DNA from: Paenibacillus wulumuqiensis
GTDB lineage: Bacteria > Bacillota > Bacilli > Paenibacillales > Paenibacillaceae
DNA length: 64,000 nt
NCBI RefSeq assembly: GCF_000971965.1
Contig: NZ_LAQP01000013.1
Coordinates: forward strand, 217,407-281,406
Direction: 5' to 3'
Shown here: piece by piece, positions 37,171 to 45,628 of the stretch
Numbering within the stretch: position 1 is the first letter of the stretch
Layout of the letters: every line of letters begins with the position of its first letter
Made by a program: the position numbers and the translations under genes
Notes under the pieces: generated by a model
The model's database searches: none
What the model was told of the DNA's origin: nothing
Seen by the model: the letters and a program-made list of their open reading frames with translations, nothing else

Positions 37171-38202
37171 ATGGAATCATCCAACGACAGCAGCAGCGCA
37201 TTGTCCATTCGTCTCCGGCAAGCCGATGAGCCTTTGCCGCTGCCTCTTCTTTTGATAGGTGATCCGGATCGTATGTCCATCGAATTCTATGCCGATCACT
37301 GCCGGTGGTGGCTGGCAGAGTATGAGAACCGTCCGGTTGGTATATGTGGAGTGCTCCAGCGAAGTCAGGAAGAGTGGGAAATCATGAATATGGGTGTCCT
37401 GCCGGAATATACCGCTCAGGGAATCGGCAGCCAGCTGCTGAATGAAGTGCTGGACAGCCTGAGAGCAGCGAATGCGGGTAAAGTAACGGTCGGTGTACGC
37501 AGTTCCAGCGCAGATGCACTTGTCTTTTATCAGAAGCACGGATTCCGTATGACAGCGGTGGAGTGTAATTATTTTACCGGGCCGGAGCAGGAACTTCGAA
37601 TTGAACATGGCATCCACAGTCGGGACCGGGTATTATTGGAACGGGCATGGTCGGATAGTATTCGCCGCCGCAAGCCGGTAGCGCTGTCTCATTTTCATGC
37701 CAGTGTATCGATTCGCATCGCCCAGATTCGTGATGCCGGCCCGCTGCTGCGAATGAAGAAGCGGCTGGATGAGCAGACCAGCTATATGCTGCTCGAACCG
37801 GGTGAACGCACGATGAACGAGGCGGAGCAGAGGGATATGATCCGCTATGCGCTGCGCAGTGCGAACTCCAATATTTTTCTGGCGGAGCAGGATGGTCAGA
37901 TTATCGGCTACCTGGAAGTGATGGGCGGCAAAGTATCGCGTAATCGGCATAGTGCCTATATCGTGGTAGGAGTACTGCAGGAATATGCGAACCGGGGAAT
38001 TGGCCGGCGTCTGTTCCATACAATGCTGCAGTGGGCACAGGACCGTGAGCTGCACCGGATTGAGCTGACCGTTCAATCTGTCAACGACAGGGGAATCCAT
38101 CTGTATCGCTCGCTGGGCTTCCGGATCGAAGGGATTCAAAAAAATGCATTGTTGGTAGACAATAAGTATGTGGATTTGATCCAAATGGGATTGCTGTTGT
38201 AA
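37171..38202 (+). CDS. Tandem GNAT acetyltransferase (two domains)
   Basis: A 343-residue protein with two GNAT N-acetyltransferase domains. The first (about 1-155) has the acetyl-CoA loop GVLPEYTAQGIGSQLLNEV and FYQKHGFRM; the second (about 170-343) has GVLQEYANRGIGRRLFHTM and LYRSLGFRIEG. The two are divergent, so it is an old fusion or duplication. The substrate is unknown. The ATG at 37171 follows GAGAGGGAAGTGACC; an upstream in-frame GTG (37126) lacks a ribosome site. Confidence 0.87.
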   Translation: MESSNDSSSALSIRLRQADEPLPLPLLLIGDPDRMSIEFYADHCRWWLAEYENRPVGICGVLQRSQEEWEIMNMGVLPEYTAQGIGSQLLNEVLDSLRAANAGKVTVGVRSSSADALVFYQKHGFRMTAVECNYFTGPEQELRIEHGIHSRDRVLLERAWSDSIRRRKPVALSHFHASVSIRIAQIRDAGPLLRMKKRLDEQTSYMLLEPGERTMNEAEQRDMIRYALRSANSNIFLAEQDGQIIGYLEVMGGKVSRNRHSAYIVVGVLQEYANRGIGRRLFHTMLQWAQDRELHRIELTVQSVNDRGIHLYRSLGFRIEGIQKNALLVDNKYVDLIQMGLLL

Positions 38203-38317
38203 CATGAAGACATTTTCCTATAAGAAAGCTGCTGCAAGGCAGTGGAGTACATTTCTATCAGCTTCAATAAATGGGGCGTTGATAAAATCATAATGGAACC
38301 AACAGGAGGAACGCCCG

Positions 38318-38719
38318 ATGACACAATGGGATGAAGTATTGAAAGCAAGTGAAAAGATGTACTGGGGGCTGCTCGGCTGCCGCCTGATCAAAAGTGAACT
38401 GGATCATATCACAATCGGATTGACTGCAACTTCACGTCACCTGAATCATATGCACATCGTGCATGGCGGTGTACTGATGTCGATGATGGACCAGGCGATG
38501 GGCATGATGTCCATGGCTCTGCAGGATGGGCAGCCATGTGTCACAACAAATATGAACACGCATTTTGTGCAGGCGATGACTGAAGGCGAACTGCTGGCGG
38601 AAGCGCGTGTGATTCACCATGCGGGCCGGACGGTAACCCTGCAGGCAGAGGTCAAGGATGGTAACGGTGTAACCGGTGCGATCGCTACGGCTACATTTAT
38701 CGCGACACGGCAGAAGTAA
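38318..38719 (+). CDS. PaaI-type hotdog-fold thioesterase
   Basis: A 133-residue hotdog-fold protein that probably hydrolyses acyl-CoA or aryl-CoA thioesters. The family motif HGGVLMSMMDQAMG contains the catalytic acidic residue on the long helix, followed by the typical TTNMNTHFVQAMTEGELLAEARV strand in outline. CAACAGGAGGAACGCCCG precedes the ATG. It is a single gene between the GNAT and NAD salvage genes. Confidence 0.87.
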   Translation: MTQWDEVLKASEKMYWGLLGCRLIKSELDHITIGLTATSRHLNHMHIVHGGVLMSMMDQAMGMMSMALQDGQPCVTTNMNTHFVQAMTEGELLAEARVIHHAGRTVTLQAEVKDGNGVTGAIATATFIATRQK

Positions 38720-38741
38720 AAAGGCAGGCGGCAAATAAACA

Positions 38742-38780
38742 TTGACCTGCTTTCTACAATGAGTCATAATGATATTATCA
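38742..38780 (+). promoter_or_regulatory. Promoter of the NAD salvage operon with overlapping palindrome (candidate NrtR operator)
   Basis: -35 TTGACC (38742-38747), 17-base spacer, -10 CATAAT (38765-38770). The palindrome TGATA-T-TATCA (38770-38780) begins at the last base of the -10 and would cover the transcription start, a repressor-type position. Confidence 0.5.
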
Positions 38781-38809
38781 AAAAGATAAAATGAACAGTG
38801 GTGATGAAA

Positions 38810-39589
38810 ATGACCGATAACAGCAAGCAGCATATGTACGACGTCAAAAAGTACCGTACACCGGATGGAGCGCCTGCCGATATTGTTATGTTTACACTGA
38901 CCAAAAAAGAACGGAAAACATTTACCAAGACGCTTCCACTGCGTGAACTGAAGGTCATGCTGATCCGGCGCCGCTCCTGGCCGTTTGCCGGTAAGTGGGC
39001 GCTGCCGGGCGGATTTTCCAGGGACAATGAATCCCTGTTCGAAGCCGCTCAACGTGAACTGAAGGAAGAGACCGGGGTCGATGCGGATGCACGCCATCTG
39101 GAGTACCTGGGAGTCTACAGCAAGCCGGGACGTGATCCGCGCGGCTGGATTATCTCGCATGCCTTTTTTGCACTCGTGGAAGAAGAAATACTGGAAAAGC
39201 GTCAGGCGGCCGACGATGCGGAAGAAGTAGGGCTGTTTACGATTGAAGAAGCACTGGAGCAGCTGGAACTGGGATTTGACCATCGTGATATTATCCGTGA
39301 TGCATATCACCGGATTCAGGAGCAGATGCTGAGTACAGTAATTGCCAAGAAGTTCCTGCCGCCGGAGTTTACGCTTAGTGAGCTGTATCAGGTGATCAAG
39401 GCGGTAGTACCGGATTTTGAAGAACCCAACTTTATTCGCAAGATTACATCTACGCGCAGCCGCAAGGGCATTATCGAAGAAGTGCGTGACGAGCAGGGCA
39501 ATCCGCTCAGCTCCAACCAGTATTCCCAGCGTCCAGCTCAGCTGTACCGGTTTACCGGTCTGATGCCGCGCCTGTCTATTTATTCCTGA
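38810..39589 (+). CDS. Nudix-domain regulator, NrtR-like
   Basis: A 259-residue protein with an N-terminal Nudix domain and a C-terminal winged helix. The Nudix box GFSRDNESLFEAAQRELK...EETG is complete (G-x5-E-x7-REL-x-EE-x-GV), so hydrolase activity on ADP-ribose-like substrates is possible. The C-terminal FTLSELYQVIKAVV and RPAQLYRFTG match NrtR regulators of NAD metabolism. The two genes that follow are NAD salvage genes, so autogenous NrtR control is likely. I choose ATG 38810 with GTGGTGAT upstream; ATG 38804 is an alternative. Confidence 0.82.
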   Translation: MTDNSKQHMYDVKKYRTPDGAPADIVMFTLTKKERKTFTKTLPLRELKVMLIRRRSWPFAGKWALPGGFSRDNESLFEAAQRELKEETGVDADARHLEYLGVYSKPGRDPRGWIISHAFFALVEEEILEKRQAADDAEEVGLFTIEEALEQLELGFDHRDIIRDAYHRIQEQMLSTVIAKKFLPPEFTLSELYQVIKAVVPDFEEPNFIRKITSTRSRKGIIEEVRDEQGNPLSSNQYSQRPAQLYRFTGLMPRLSIYS

Positions 39590-39637
39590 TTGCCGGTCGG
39601 TCATGAAGCCGGTTGAATCCAAGAGGAGGCCAATCTG

Positions 39638-40177
39638 ATGAAAGCCCTGATTGTTATTGATTACACGAATGATTTTGTGGATGGCAAGCTGCCTGTAGGA
39701 CAGCCGGGGATTGATATCGAGCCGCGGATTGTGGCGCTGACCGAGCAGTTTGTACAGGAGGGTGAGTGGGTCGTCATGGCAGTTGATCTGCATGATGAGC
39801 ATGATCAGTATCATCCTGAATCGTCACTGTTCCCGCCACATAATATCCGCGGTACGGAAGGACGCGAGCTGTACGGCCGTCTCAAGCAGGTCTATGAGCA
39901 GCATCAGCAGCAGATCTACTGGATGGACAAGACGCGCTATAGCGCATTTGCAGGGACGGATCTGGAGATGCAGCTGCGACAGCGGAATATTACCGAGCTG
40001 CATCTGATTGGGGTGTGTACGGATATCTGTGTGCTGCATACGGCTGTGGACGCGTACAACAAGGGATTCCATATTATTGTGCATGAGGATGCGGTTGCAA
40101 GCTTCAATGCGGTCGGCCACGAGTGGGCACTTGGACATTTTAAAGGTACACTCGGAGCAAATGTGGTTAAAAGTTAA
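39638..40177 (+). CDS. pncA: Nicotinamidase
   Basis: A 179-residue isochorismatase-fold amidase that deaminates nicotinamide to nicotinate. The catalytic triad is visible: Asp8 (VIDYTNDF), Lys98 (WMDKTRYSAF) and the cysteine of GVCTDICV (Cys131). Metal ligands fit Asp50 and His52 (AVDLHDEHDQYHP). It closely resembles B. subtilis PncA (YueJ) as I recall it. AAGAGGAGGCCAATCTG precedes the ATG. Its product is the substrate of the next gene. Confidence 0.94.
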   Translation: MKALIVIDYTNDFVDGKLPVGQPGIDIEPRIVALTEQFVQEGEWVVMAVDLHDEHDQYHPESSLFPPHNIRGTEGRELYGRLKQVYEQHQQQIYWMDKTRYSAFAGTDLEMQLRQRNITELHLIGVCTDICVLHTAVDAYNKGFHIIVHEDAVASFNAVGHEWALGHFKGTLGANVVKS

Positions 40178-40192
40178 TCATGCCGATTATTG

Positions 40193-40222
40193 CCCGGTAT
40201 GTGCAAGTATTCACATACCGGG
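40193..40222 (+). repeat. Perfect 11-bp inverted repeat between pncA and pncB
   Basis: CCCGGTATGTG (40193-40203) and CACATACCGGG (40212-40222), loop of 8 bases, no T-tract. It could be an mRNA processing or stability hairpin, or an operator. Confidence 0.65.
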
Positions 40223-40261
40223 TCAGGCGGCAGGTATAACAAAAACGAGGTGAATGAACTG

Positions 40262-41716
40262 ATGAAACAGCTGGGACTTGCTTTACATACGGACAAATAT
40301 CAGATCAATATGATGTATGCACACTGGGTCAATGGTACCCATTCAAAAAAGGCAGTCTTCGAAGCATATTTCCGCAAGCTGCCGTTCGGCAATGGATATG
40401 CCGTATTTGCCGGTCTGGAGAGGATCGTTAACTATATTAATAACCTGACATTCCATGAGGATGAAATTGCTTTCCTCGCAGAACAGGAAGAAGAGTACGA
40501 TGTCCGTTTCCTGGAGGAGCTGCGTCAGTTCCGTTTCCGCGGAACGATCTCGGCGATGAAGGAAGGGGCGGTTGTATTTGCGGATGAGCCGCTGATCCGG
40601 GTGGAAGGAAGCATTCTGGAAGCACAGCTCGTCGAGACTGCACTGCTGAACTTTATGAACTACCAGACACTGATTGCCACCAAGGCTTCACGGATCAAAC
40701 AGGTGGCCGGAGATGATCTGCTGCTGGAATTCGGTACACGGCGTGCGCAGGAAGCGGACGCGGCGATCTGGGGCGCGAGAGCGGCATATATTGCCGGCTT
40801 CCATGGTACATCCAACGTATTGGCAGGTGCCAAGTTTGGTATTCCGGCCAAAGGAACCCATGCGCACTCCTGGGTACAGAGCTTTGGAAATGAGCAGGAA
40901 GCATTTGATCGTTATGCGGCCGCATTGCCGGATGGTGTAACTCTGCTCGTGGATACATTTGATACACTGGGCAGTGGAGTACCGCATGCAATCAAGACCG
41001 CCAAAGAACTGGAAGCACGCGGCAAAAAAATGAGCGCAATCCGTCTGGATAGCGGTGACCTGTCCTATCTGTCCATTCAGGCACGCAAAATGCTGGACGA
41101 TGCCGGACTGTCTTATGTGAAAATTGTCGCTTCCAATGATCTGGATGAAACTACGATCCTCGATCTCAAAGCGCAGGGAGCGCGGATTGATACATGGGGC
41201 GTAGGCACCCAGCTGATCACAGCTTCGGATCAACCGTCTCTCGGCGGTGTATACAAGCTAGTTGAATGCGAAATCGACGGCATCATGCAGCCAGTTATCA
41301 AAATTTCAGCCAATCCCGAAAAGGTAACCACGCCTGGTAGCAAGGACGTATACCGGATCATCAGCACCGGCAGCGGCAAAGCAATAGCCGATTATATTTG
41401 CTTCCCGGATGAAGAAGAACCGCGTGAAGGCAAACGCCTGAAGTTGTTTAACCCGCTGCATCCGTATATCCGTAAATACGTATCGGACTATCAGGCTGTA
41501 GCTATGCTCGAACCTATCTTCGTTGAAGGCAAGCAGGTCTATGAACTGCCTTCCCTCGACGAGATCAGAGCATACCACCGTTCCCAGCTGGAACAGTTCT
41601 GGCCGGAATATCTGCGCAAGCTGAATCCGGAAATCTACCGTGTCAATATCAGCCCTAAAGCGTGGGAAATGAAGCAAAAGCTAATCGCCGACCATCTTCC
41701 ACCGGAAGAAGCCTGA
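40262..41716 (+). CDS. pncB: Nicotinate phosphoribosyltransferase
   Basis: A 484-residue enzyme that joins nicotinate to PRPP, giving nicotinate mononucleotide for NAD synthesis. Family features are [15 protein letters not shown] at the start, [38 protein letters not shown] (with the conserved histidine) and IRLDSGDL. The ATG at 40262 follows GAGGTGAATGAACTG; upstream in-frame starts lie in the inverted repeat region. With pncA it converts nicotinamide to NAD precursor under probable NrtR control. Confidence 0.94.
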   Translation: MKQLGLALHTDKYQINMMYAHWVNGTHSKKAVFEAYFRKLPFGNGYAVFAGLERIVNYINNLTFHEDEIAFLAEQEEEYDVRFLEELRQFRFRGTISAMKEGAVVFADEPLIRVEGSILEAQLVETALLNFMNYQTLIATKASRIKQVAGDDLLLEFGTRRAQEADAAIWGARAAYIAGFHGTSNVLAGAKFGIPAKGTHAHSWVQSFGNEQEAFDRYAAALPDGVTLLVDTFDTLGSGVPHAIKTAKELEARGKKMSAIRLDSGDLSYLSIQARKMLDDAGLSYVKIVASNDLDETTILDLKAQGARIDTWGVGTQLITASDQPSLGGVYKLVECEIDGIMQPVIKISANPEKVTTPGSKDVYRIISTGSGKAIADYICFPDEEEPREGKRLKLFNPLHPYIRKYVSDYQAVAMLEPIFVEGKQVYELPSLDEIRAYHRSQLEQFWPEYLRKLNPEIYRVNISPKAWEMKQKLIADHLPPEEA

Positions 41717-41909
41717 TCCTTTTATGAAGACTTTCTATCTTTAAAGAAGGAAGTTGGTAAGAAGGATTGCAGAACATCAATAGGTATGAAGGATAAAGGC
41801 AATACAGAATATCAATGCGTGATGCGATGAGGAATATTCTGAGAAGTAACGAAAACCTGTCCAGACACCAAGAGCAAAGCGAAAAGAAGCTGCATGATCG
41901 CAATAAACC

Positions 41910-41939
41910 GCCTGTTCCTCGAAAGAGGAGCAGGCTTTT
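41910..41939 (+). terminator. Intrinsic terminator after pncB
   Basis: GCCTGTTCCTC-GAAA-GAGGAGCAGGC hairpin followed by TTTTCT. Confidence 0.88.
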
Positions 41940-42124
41940 CTGGTTAAAGTAATAAAAGTGTACACCTGCGTACCAAGTAAACGAATAATGGCAATTAGCA
42001 GACAATGAATCACGAATCACAAATTGTGGACTGTAGCCTATGATCTATGCACTGCACAGATTAAGCTAATCAGGCTGCACCATGCAAGGAACGCAAGAAA
42101 GGAAATGAATGCAATGAACGACAT

Positions 42125-42177
42125 TTAAGCCTGAAGATCCTCATTTCCTCCCCTATATTCAGGATCTCCAGGCTTAA
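42125..42177. repeat. 17-bp inverted repeat with anti-Shine-Dalgarno loop
   Basis: TTAAGCCTGAAGATCCT (42125-42141) pairs with AGGATCTCCAGGCTTAA (42161-42177) with one G-U pair. The 19-base loop contains TTTCCTCCCCT, complementary to ribosome binding sites. No T-tract follows. Confidence 0.6.
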
Positions 42178-42342
42178 CCGGAGTGAATGTCTTTATTCCT
42201 ATCCAAAGTGGATGATGCAACCAATACCAGGCTGGATGAGCAGCACTAATTCACACCAAAGTATGAGAAAAATTACAGGCACACCCGACCAAATACGCTA
42301 CACTGCGGGTTGAGCTTAAGACAACAGAGAGGGTGAACCCGA

Positions 42343-43341
42343 ATGGAACAGACATTTCGTGCATATGTACTAGAGAAACAGGGAGAAGAGGTTACCGGTT
42401 CGGTACAGCAGCTGACCATCGACCAGCTTCCCGAAGGAAACGTAACTGTTAAAGTATCCTATTCCGACGTTAACTATAAAGATGGACTAGCCAGCCGGGC
42501 AGACGGCAAAGTGGTAAGCGAGTACCCATTCGTGCCCGGGATTGATCTGGCCGGTGAAGTGGTAGAATCCACGGATAGTCATTTTCAGCCTGGAGATCAG
42601 GTGCTGTGCACCGGCTATAAGCTCGGAGTGAGTCACTACGGCGGGTACAGTGAATATGCGAGAGTGCCTGCCGAATGGCTGGTCAAACTGCCGGCTGGTC
42701 TGAGTGCAGAGGAAGCGATGATGATCGGCACAGCTGGCTTCACAGCCGCGCTGTCTGTCGATGCACTGGTACAGGGCGGCGTCCAGCCAGAAGATGGTCC
42801 GATTCTCGTCACCGGTGCAACCGGTGGCGTCGGTACGATGGCTATATCGATTCTGAGCCGGCTTGGTTACGAGGTACATGCTTCGAGCGGCAAGCCGGAG
42901 CAGAGTGACTGGCTTCGTCAGCTGGGAGCCAGCGAGGTAGCGGCCAGACAGGACACGGAGCAGCCCGTCAAAGGGGCACTGGGCAAAACGATGTGGGCGG
43001 GCATCATTGATCCTACAGGGGGGAGTGCACTCGGTGAGCGGCTCAAGACGGTCAAGTACCGGGGTACCGTCGCCGTATCCGGCAATACAGCCGGAGTGAA
43101 GTTTGAGAGCAGCGTGTTTCCTTTTATCCTGCGCGGTGTACAATTGATCGGTATTGATTCGGTATTCTGCCCGGCAGACATCCGTCAGCGGGTATGGAAT
43201 TATCTGGCCGGAGACTGGAAGCCAGAGACAGCATTGCAGCAGGGAATTACCATGTATGAAATGGAAGACATTCCCAAGGCGCTGGAAACTGTACTGGCCG
43301 GCAAAGCAGTAGGCCGTCAGCTGATCCGTATTCAGTCTTAA
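42343..43341 (+). CDS. YhdH/AcuI-type quinone oxidoreductase (acrylyl-CoA reductase family)
   Basis: A 332-residue zinc-free medium-chain dehydrogenase/reductase. The N-terminal half has YSDVNYKDGLASR and FVPGIDLAGEVVES; the NADPH-binding motif VTGATGGVGTMAI is in the middle, and the C-terminal FILRGVQLIGIDSV is typical of YhdH/AcuI. AcuI reduces acrylyl-CoA to propionyl-CoA in some bacteria; the substrate here is not known. AGAGAGGGTGAACCCGA precedes the ATG. Confidence 0.88.
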   Translation: MEQTFRAYVLEKQGEEVTGSVQQLTIDQLPEGNVTVKVSYSDVNYKDGLASRADGKVVSEYPFVPGIDLAGEVVESTDSHFQPGDQVLCTGYKLGVSHYGGYSEYARVPAEWLVKLPAGLSAEEAMMIGTAGFTAALSVDALVQGGVQPEDGPILVTGATGGVGTMAISILSRLGYEVHASSGKPEQSDWLRQLGASEVAARQDTEQPVKGALGKTMWAGIIDPTGGSALGERLKTVKYRGTVAVSGNTAGVKFESSVFPFILRGVQLIGIDSVFCPADIRQRVWNYLAGDWKPETALQQGITMYEMEDIPKALETVLAGKAVGRQLIRIQS

Positions 43342-43465
43342 CTCGGTGGCTGCAGGTTTACAGAACAAGTTGTCATACAGAAACTGATACTGCTGAAAAG
43401 CAAAATCCAGATACAGACCGGCGCTTATCGTCATGTGCTTCATTTTCAATAAATAATATCCAAAC

Positions 43466-43568
43466 CAAAAACAGATAGCGGGCGGTGCAGCCGTATGTAC
43501 CCGGGATAGATAAATTGCTCTATACCCTGAATACATATGTGGCAGCTGCATACGTGCTATCTGTTTTG
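43466..43568. repeat. Long nested hairpin between convergent yhdH and moaB
   Basis: AAACAGATAGC (43468-43478) pairs with GCTATCTGTTT, and inside it TGCAGC/GCTGCA, TATGTA/TACATA and GGGATAGA/TCTATACCC continue the stem, about 100 nt in all. T-runs flank it on both strands. It may be a bidirectional terminator or a small palindromic element. Confidence 0.5.
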
Positions 43569-43583
43569 TTTGTATTACCTTTT

Positions 43584-44096
43584 TTATTTTTTATAAATTT
43601 CACGCATCACATGTCCCAGCTCCGGTACGATGATGCGTTCCATAGCGAGCTTGACGGCACCGCGTGAGCCGGGCATGGAAAAGACAGCCGTACGGCCGAT
43701 CGTGCCGGCAATCGCCCGGCTTAGAATGGCTGCCGAACCGATATCCTCGGCAAAACTCAAATAGCGGAAAATCTCTCCGAATCCAGGCAGCTCCTTGGTC
43801 AGCAGACTCTGCACAGCTTCATACGTAACATCACGCGGAGCAATGCCGGTACCGCCGGTTAGCAGGATCGCTTCGACGTCTTTACGTTCGGCATGGTGAT
43901 GAAGGAGTTCGCGAATCTCCTGGTAATCGTCCTTTACAATCCGGTAATCAACGACCTGATAACCATGTTCGGTCAGCAGCGATTGCAGCAGTTGTCCGCC
44001 GGTGTCGGTCTCGGGAGTACGTGTATCGGATACGGTAATCACCATACATTTTACAGTATCAGGGGCTTCTGCCCGGTGTTCATCTACAGATCGCAT
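43584..44096 (-). CDS. moaB: Molybdenum cofactor biosynthesis protein MoaB
   Basis: A 170-residue MoaB/Mog-family protein that adenylylates molybdopterin before metal insertion. The motifs ITVSDTRTPETDTGG and ILLTGGTGIAPRDVT are intact, as is GSRGAVKLAMERIIVPEL near the end. No other molybdenum cofactor genes are nearby. The start is set at 44096 because AAAGGAG lies 11 bases upstream on the minus strand; an earlier in-frame ATG (44123) precedes that ribosome site. Confidence 0.92.
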   Translation of the reverse strand: MRSVDEHRAEAPDTVKCMVITVSDTRTPETDTGGQLLQSLLTEHGYQVVDYRIVKDDYQEIRELLHHHAERKDVEAILLTGGTGIAPRDVTYEAVQSLLTKELPGFGEIFRYLSFAEDIGSAAILSRAIAGTIGRTAVFSMPGSRGAVKLAMERIIVPELGHVMREIYKK

Positions 44097-44451
44097 AGGT
44101 GGATCAGCTCCTTTATTTAGCATAGAGAATATTCGTAGTTTTATTAAAAAATTAAAGCCTGCCAGAAAATATAGTCTCTTGTATATATCAAACAGCCAAG
44201 TTCTATCTTATCATAGACAATCAGTCCTCCGCATATACAGGCAGCGGGAGAAGCGTATAGTACGTCTGAACAGAAAAAAATCGCATAGATATTCGCTCGC
44301 AGTGCAAGGAAGATCTGACCTCATCAATAGCAAGGAGTATTCAACAGCAGCTGATTTGCTTTATAATATTTATCAGCTGTTTATTTGATAGAGTTAGAGT
44401 GGAATCCTTATAGTAATATGAAGCGCTTATACCAATCAATGGAGGTTGAGA
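44097..44451. other. Divergent intergenic region moaB-cobW (355 bases)
   Basis: No gene. The sequence is AT-rich on the cobW side. CAGCTGAT (44348-44355) and ATCAGCTG (44372-44379) are perfect complements that flank a TATAAT (44362-44367), so they may form an operator around a -10 box; a weak -35 TTCAAC lies 17 bases upstream. Confidence 0.5.
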
Positions 44452-45495
44452 ATGACTATACCTGTATATATTTTATCCGGATTTCTCGGGAGCGGTAAAA
44501 CGACATTGCTGCAGCAGATGCTGCAGAACTGGAAAGATGAAGGCAAGACGCCTGCTGTTATTATGAACGAAATTGGTGATGTGAATCTGGATGGAATGAT
44601 GCTGGATGAAGATGTAGCGATGGCCGAGCTGCTGAGCGGCTGTATTTGCTGCTCCAACCGGGTCGATCTGGGGCTGGAGCTGTACAATCTGATGCAAAAT
44701 GAGCAGCCAGACATGATCGTTATTGAAGCATCCGGTGTAGCCAATCCGATCGAGATTCTGGACGCAGTGACCGAGATTGCACTGTATAATCCACTGGAGC
44801 TGCGTAATCTGATCACAGTGGTCGATACGGCTCATCTGTGGCAGCTGTATGAAGAGCAGCAGGGCAAGACGTACCGGCTGATGCAGGAGCAGATTCGTTC
44901 GGCATCTCTGCTGGTTCTGAACAAAAGCGATCTGGTCAGCCCGGAGCAACTGGAACGTGTACAGACGATTGTGCGCGGCTGGAATGCCTTTGCGCCGATT
45001 CATATTACGGTACGCTGTGAATTGGATCGTGCATATTATGAGCAGACAGGAGCTTCACTCACCAGTGAACAGGGTTCTGCGAAACAAGCGGATGAACATG
45101 ATGCCGAGAACTGCCCGGTATGCAGCGCTTCAGAAGGGTCAGAATCATCCTCGCATGAGAGCGAAGATGCAGAGCAGAGTCACCGGCATATGCATCATTC
45201 CCATGAGCATGTAATGGTCTATACTCACTATTTTCAGCAGCCGATCAACAGTGAGGAATTTGAGCAGGTGATCGCCAGACTGCCTGCGGAGATCTACCGT
45301 GCCAAAGGAATCCTTAGCTTTAGTGATACGTCCAGTCGTTTTCTGTTTCAATACGCCTACCGACAGATGGATTTCATGAAGACCATACCGCAAAAGCCGG
45401 TACCTGATGTCGCTGTGTTTATCGGCGAGTATTTCGACAAACGGCATATACAGGAACAGCTGATGGCGCTGGAACATCAGGCTGCGGAATCCTGA
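44452..45495 (+). CDS. CobW-family GTPase, putative metallochaperone
   Basis: A 347-residue G3E GTPase of the CobW/COG0523 family, which delivers metals (zinc, cobalt or others) to client proteins. Walker A GFLGSGKT is at 10-17, the metal motif GCICC at 63-67, and LVLNKSDLV gives the NKxD base motif. A flexible insert of about 40 residues (Glu/Ser-rich, with CPVC and the His-rich SHRHMHHSHEH near 244-254) follows, then the CobW C-terminal domain. GGAGGTTGAGA precedes the ATG at 44452. No Zur box was recognised. A cysteine-rich metal-binding protein follows. Confidence 0.88.
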   Translation: MTIPVYILSGFLGSGKTTLLQQMLQNWKDEGKTPAVIMNEIGDVNLDGMMLDEDVAMAELLSGCICCSNRVDLGLELYNLMQNEQPDMIVIEASGVANPIEILDAVTEIALYNPLELRNLITVVDTAHLWQLYEEQQGKTYRLMQEQIRSASLLVLNKSDLVSPEQLERVQTIVRGWNAFAPIHITVRCELDRAYYEQTGASLTSEQGSAKQADEHDAENCPVCSASEGSESSSHESEDAEQSHRHMHHSHEHVMVYTHYFQQPINSEEFEQVIARLPAEIYRAKGILSFSDTSSRFLFQYAYRQMDFMKTIPQKPVPDVAVFIGEYFDKRHIQEQLMALEHQAAES

Positions 45496-45531
45496 AGGTA
45501 GATCAGTTTCAATTTTGCCTTTCCCGGGGTA

Positions 45532-45612
45532 ATAGTTCAATAACCAAGGCTGAGGCCGGAATACGGCACAGAAATAACCTGCAGCGCGCGCAAGGTTACT
45601 GAATTGAACTAT
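45532..45612 (+). promoter_or_regulatory. Structured leader before the cysteine-rich protein
   Basis: ATAGTTCAA (45532-45540) plus TAACC pair with GGTTA (45594-45598) plus TTGAACTAT (45604-45612), enclosing a GCCG-GAATA-CGGC hairpin. The stem ends just before GGGAGG, so it could control translation. Confidence 0.45.
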
Positions 45613-45628
45613 ACGGGAGGTTATTATT

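Larger units (their letters stand above)
41717..42342. other. Intergenic region pncB-yhdH (626 bases)
   Basis: No gene seen on either strand. It holds the pncB terminator (41910), a tiny frame ATG AAT GCA ATG AAC GAC ATT TAA (42111-42134) after GAAAGGA, and the strong inverted repeat at 42125-42177 whose loop is C-rich. Confidence 0.55.

Noticed and set aside
38432..39814. 460-codon minus-strand frame across the thioesterase, NrtR-like and pncA genes
   Set aside because: It spans three well-supported plus-strand genes and their gaps, with an unnatural composition and no start signals.
41717..42342. CRISPR or transposon remnant in the 626-base gap
   Set aside because: Only one strong inverted repeat is present, with no repeat-spacer array and no transposase fragment.
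42487..43551. 354-codon minus-strand frame opposite the YhdH-type reductase
   Set aside because: Antisense to a complete reductase; the protein has no family features.
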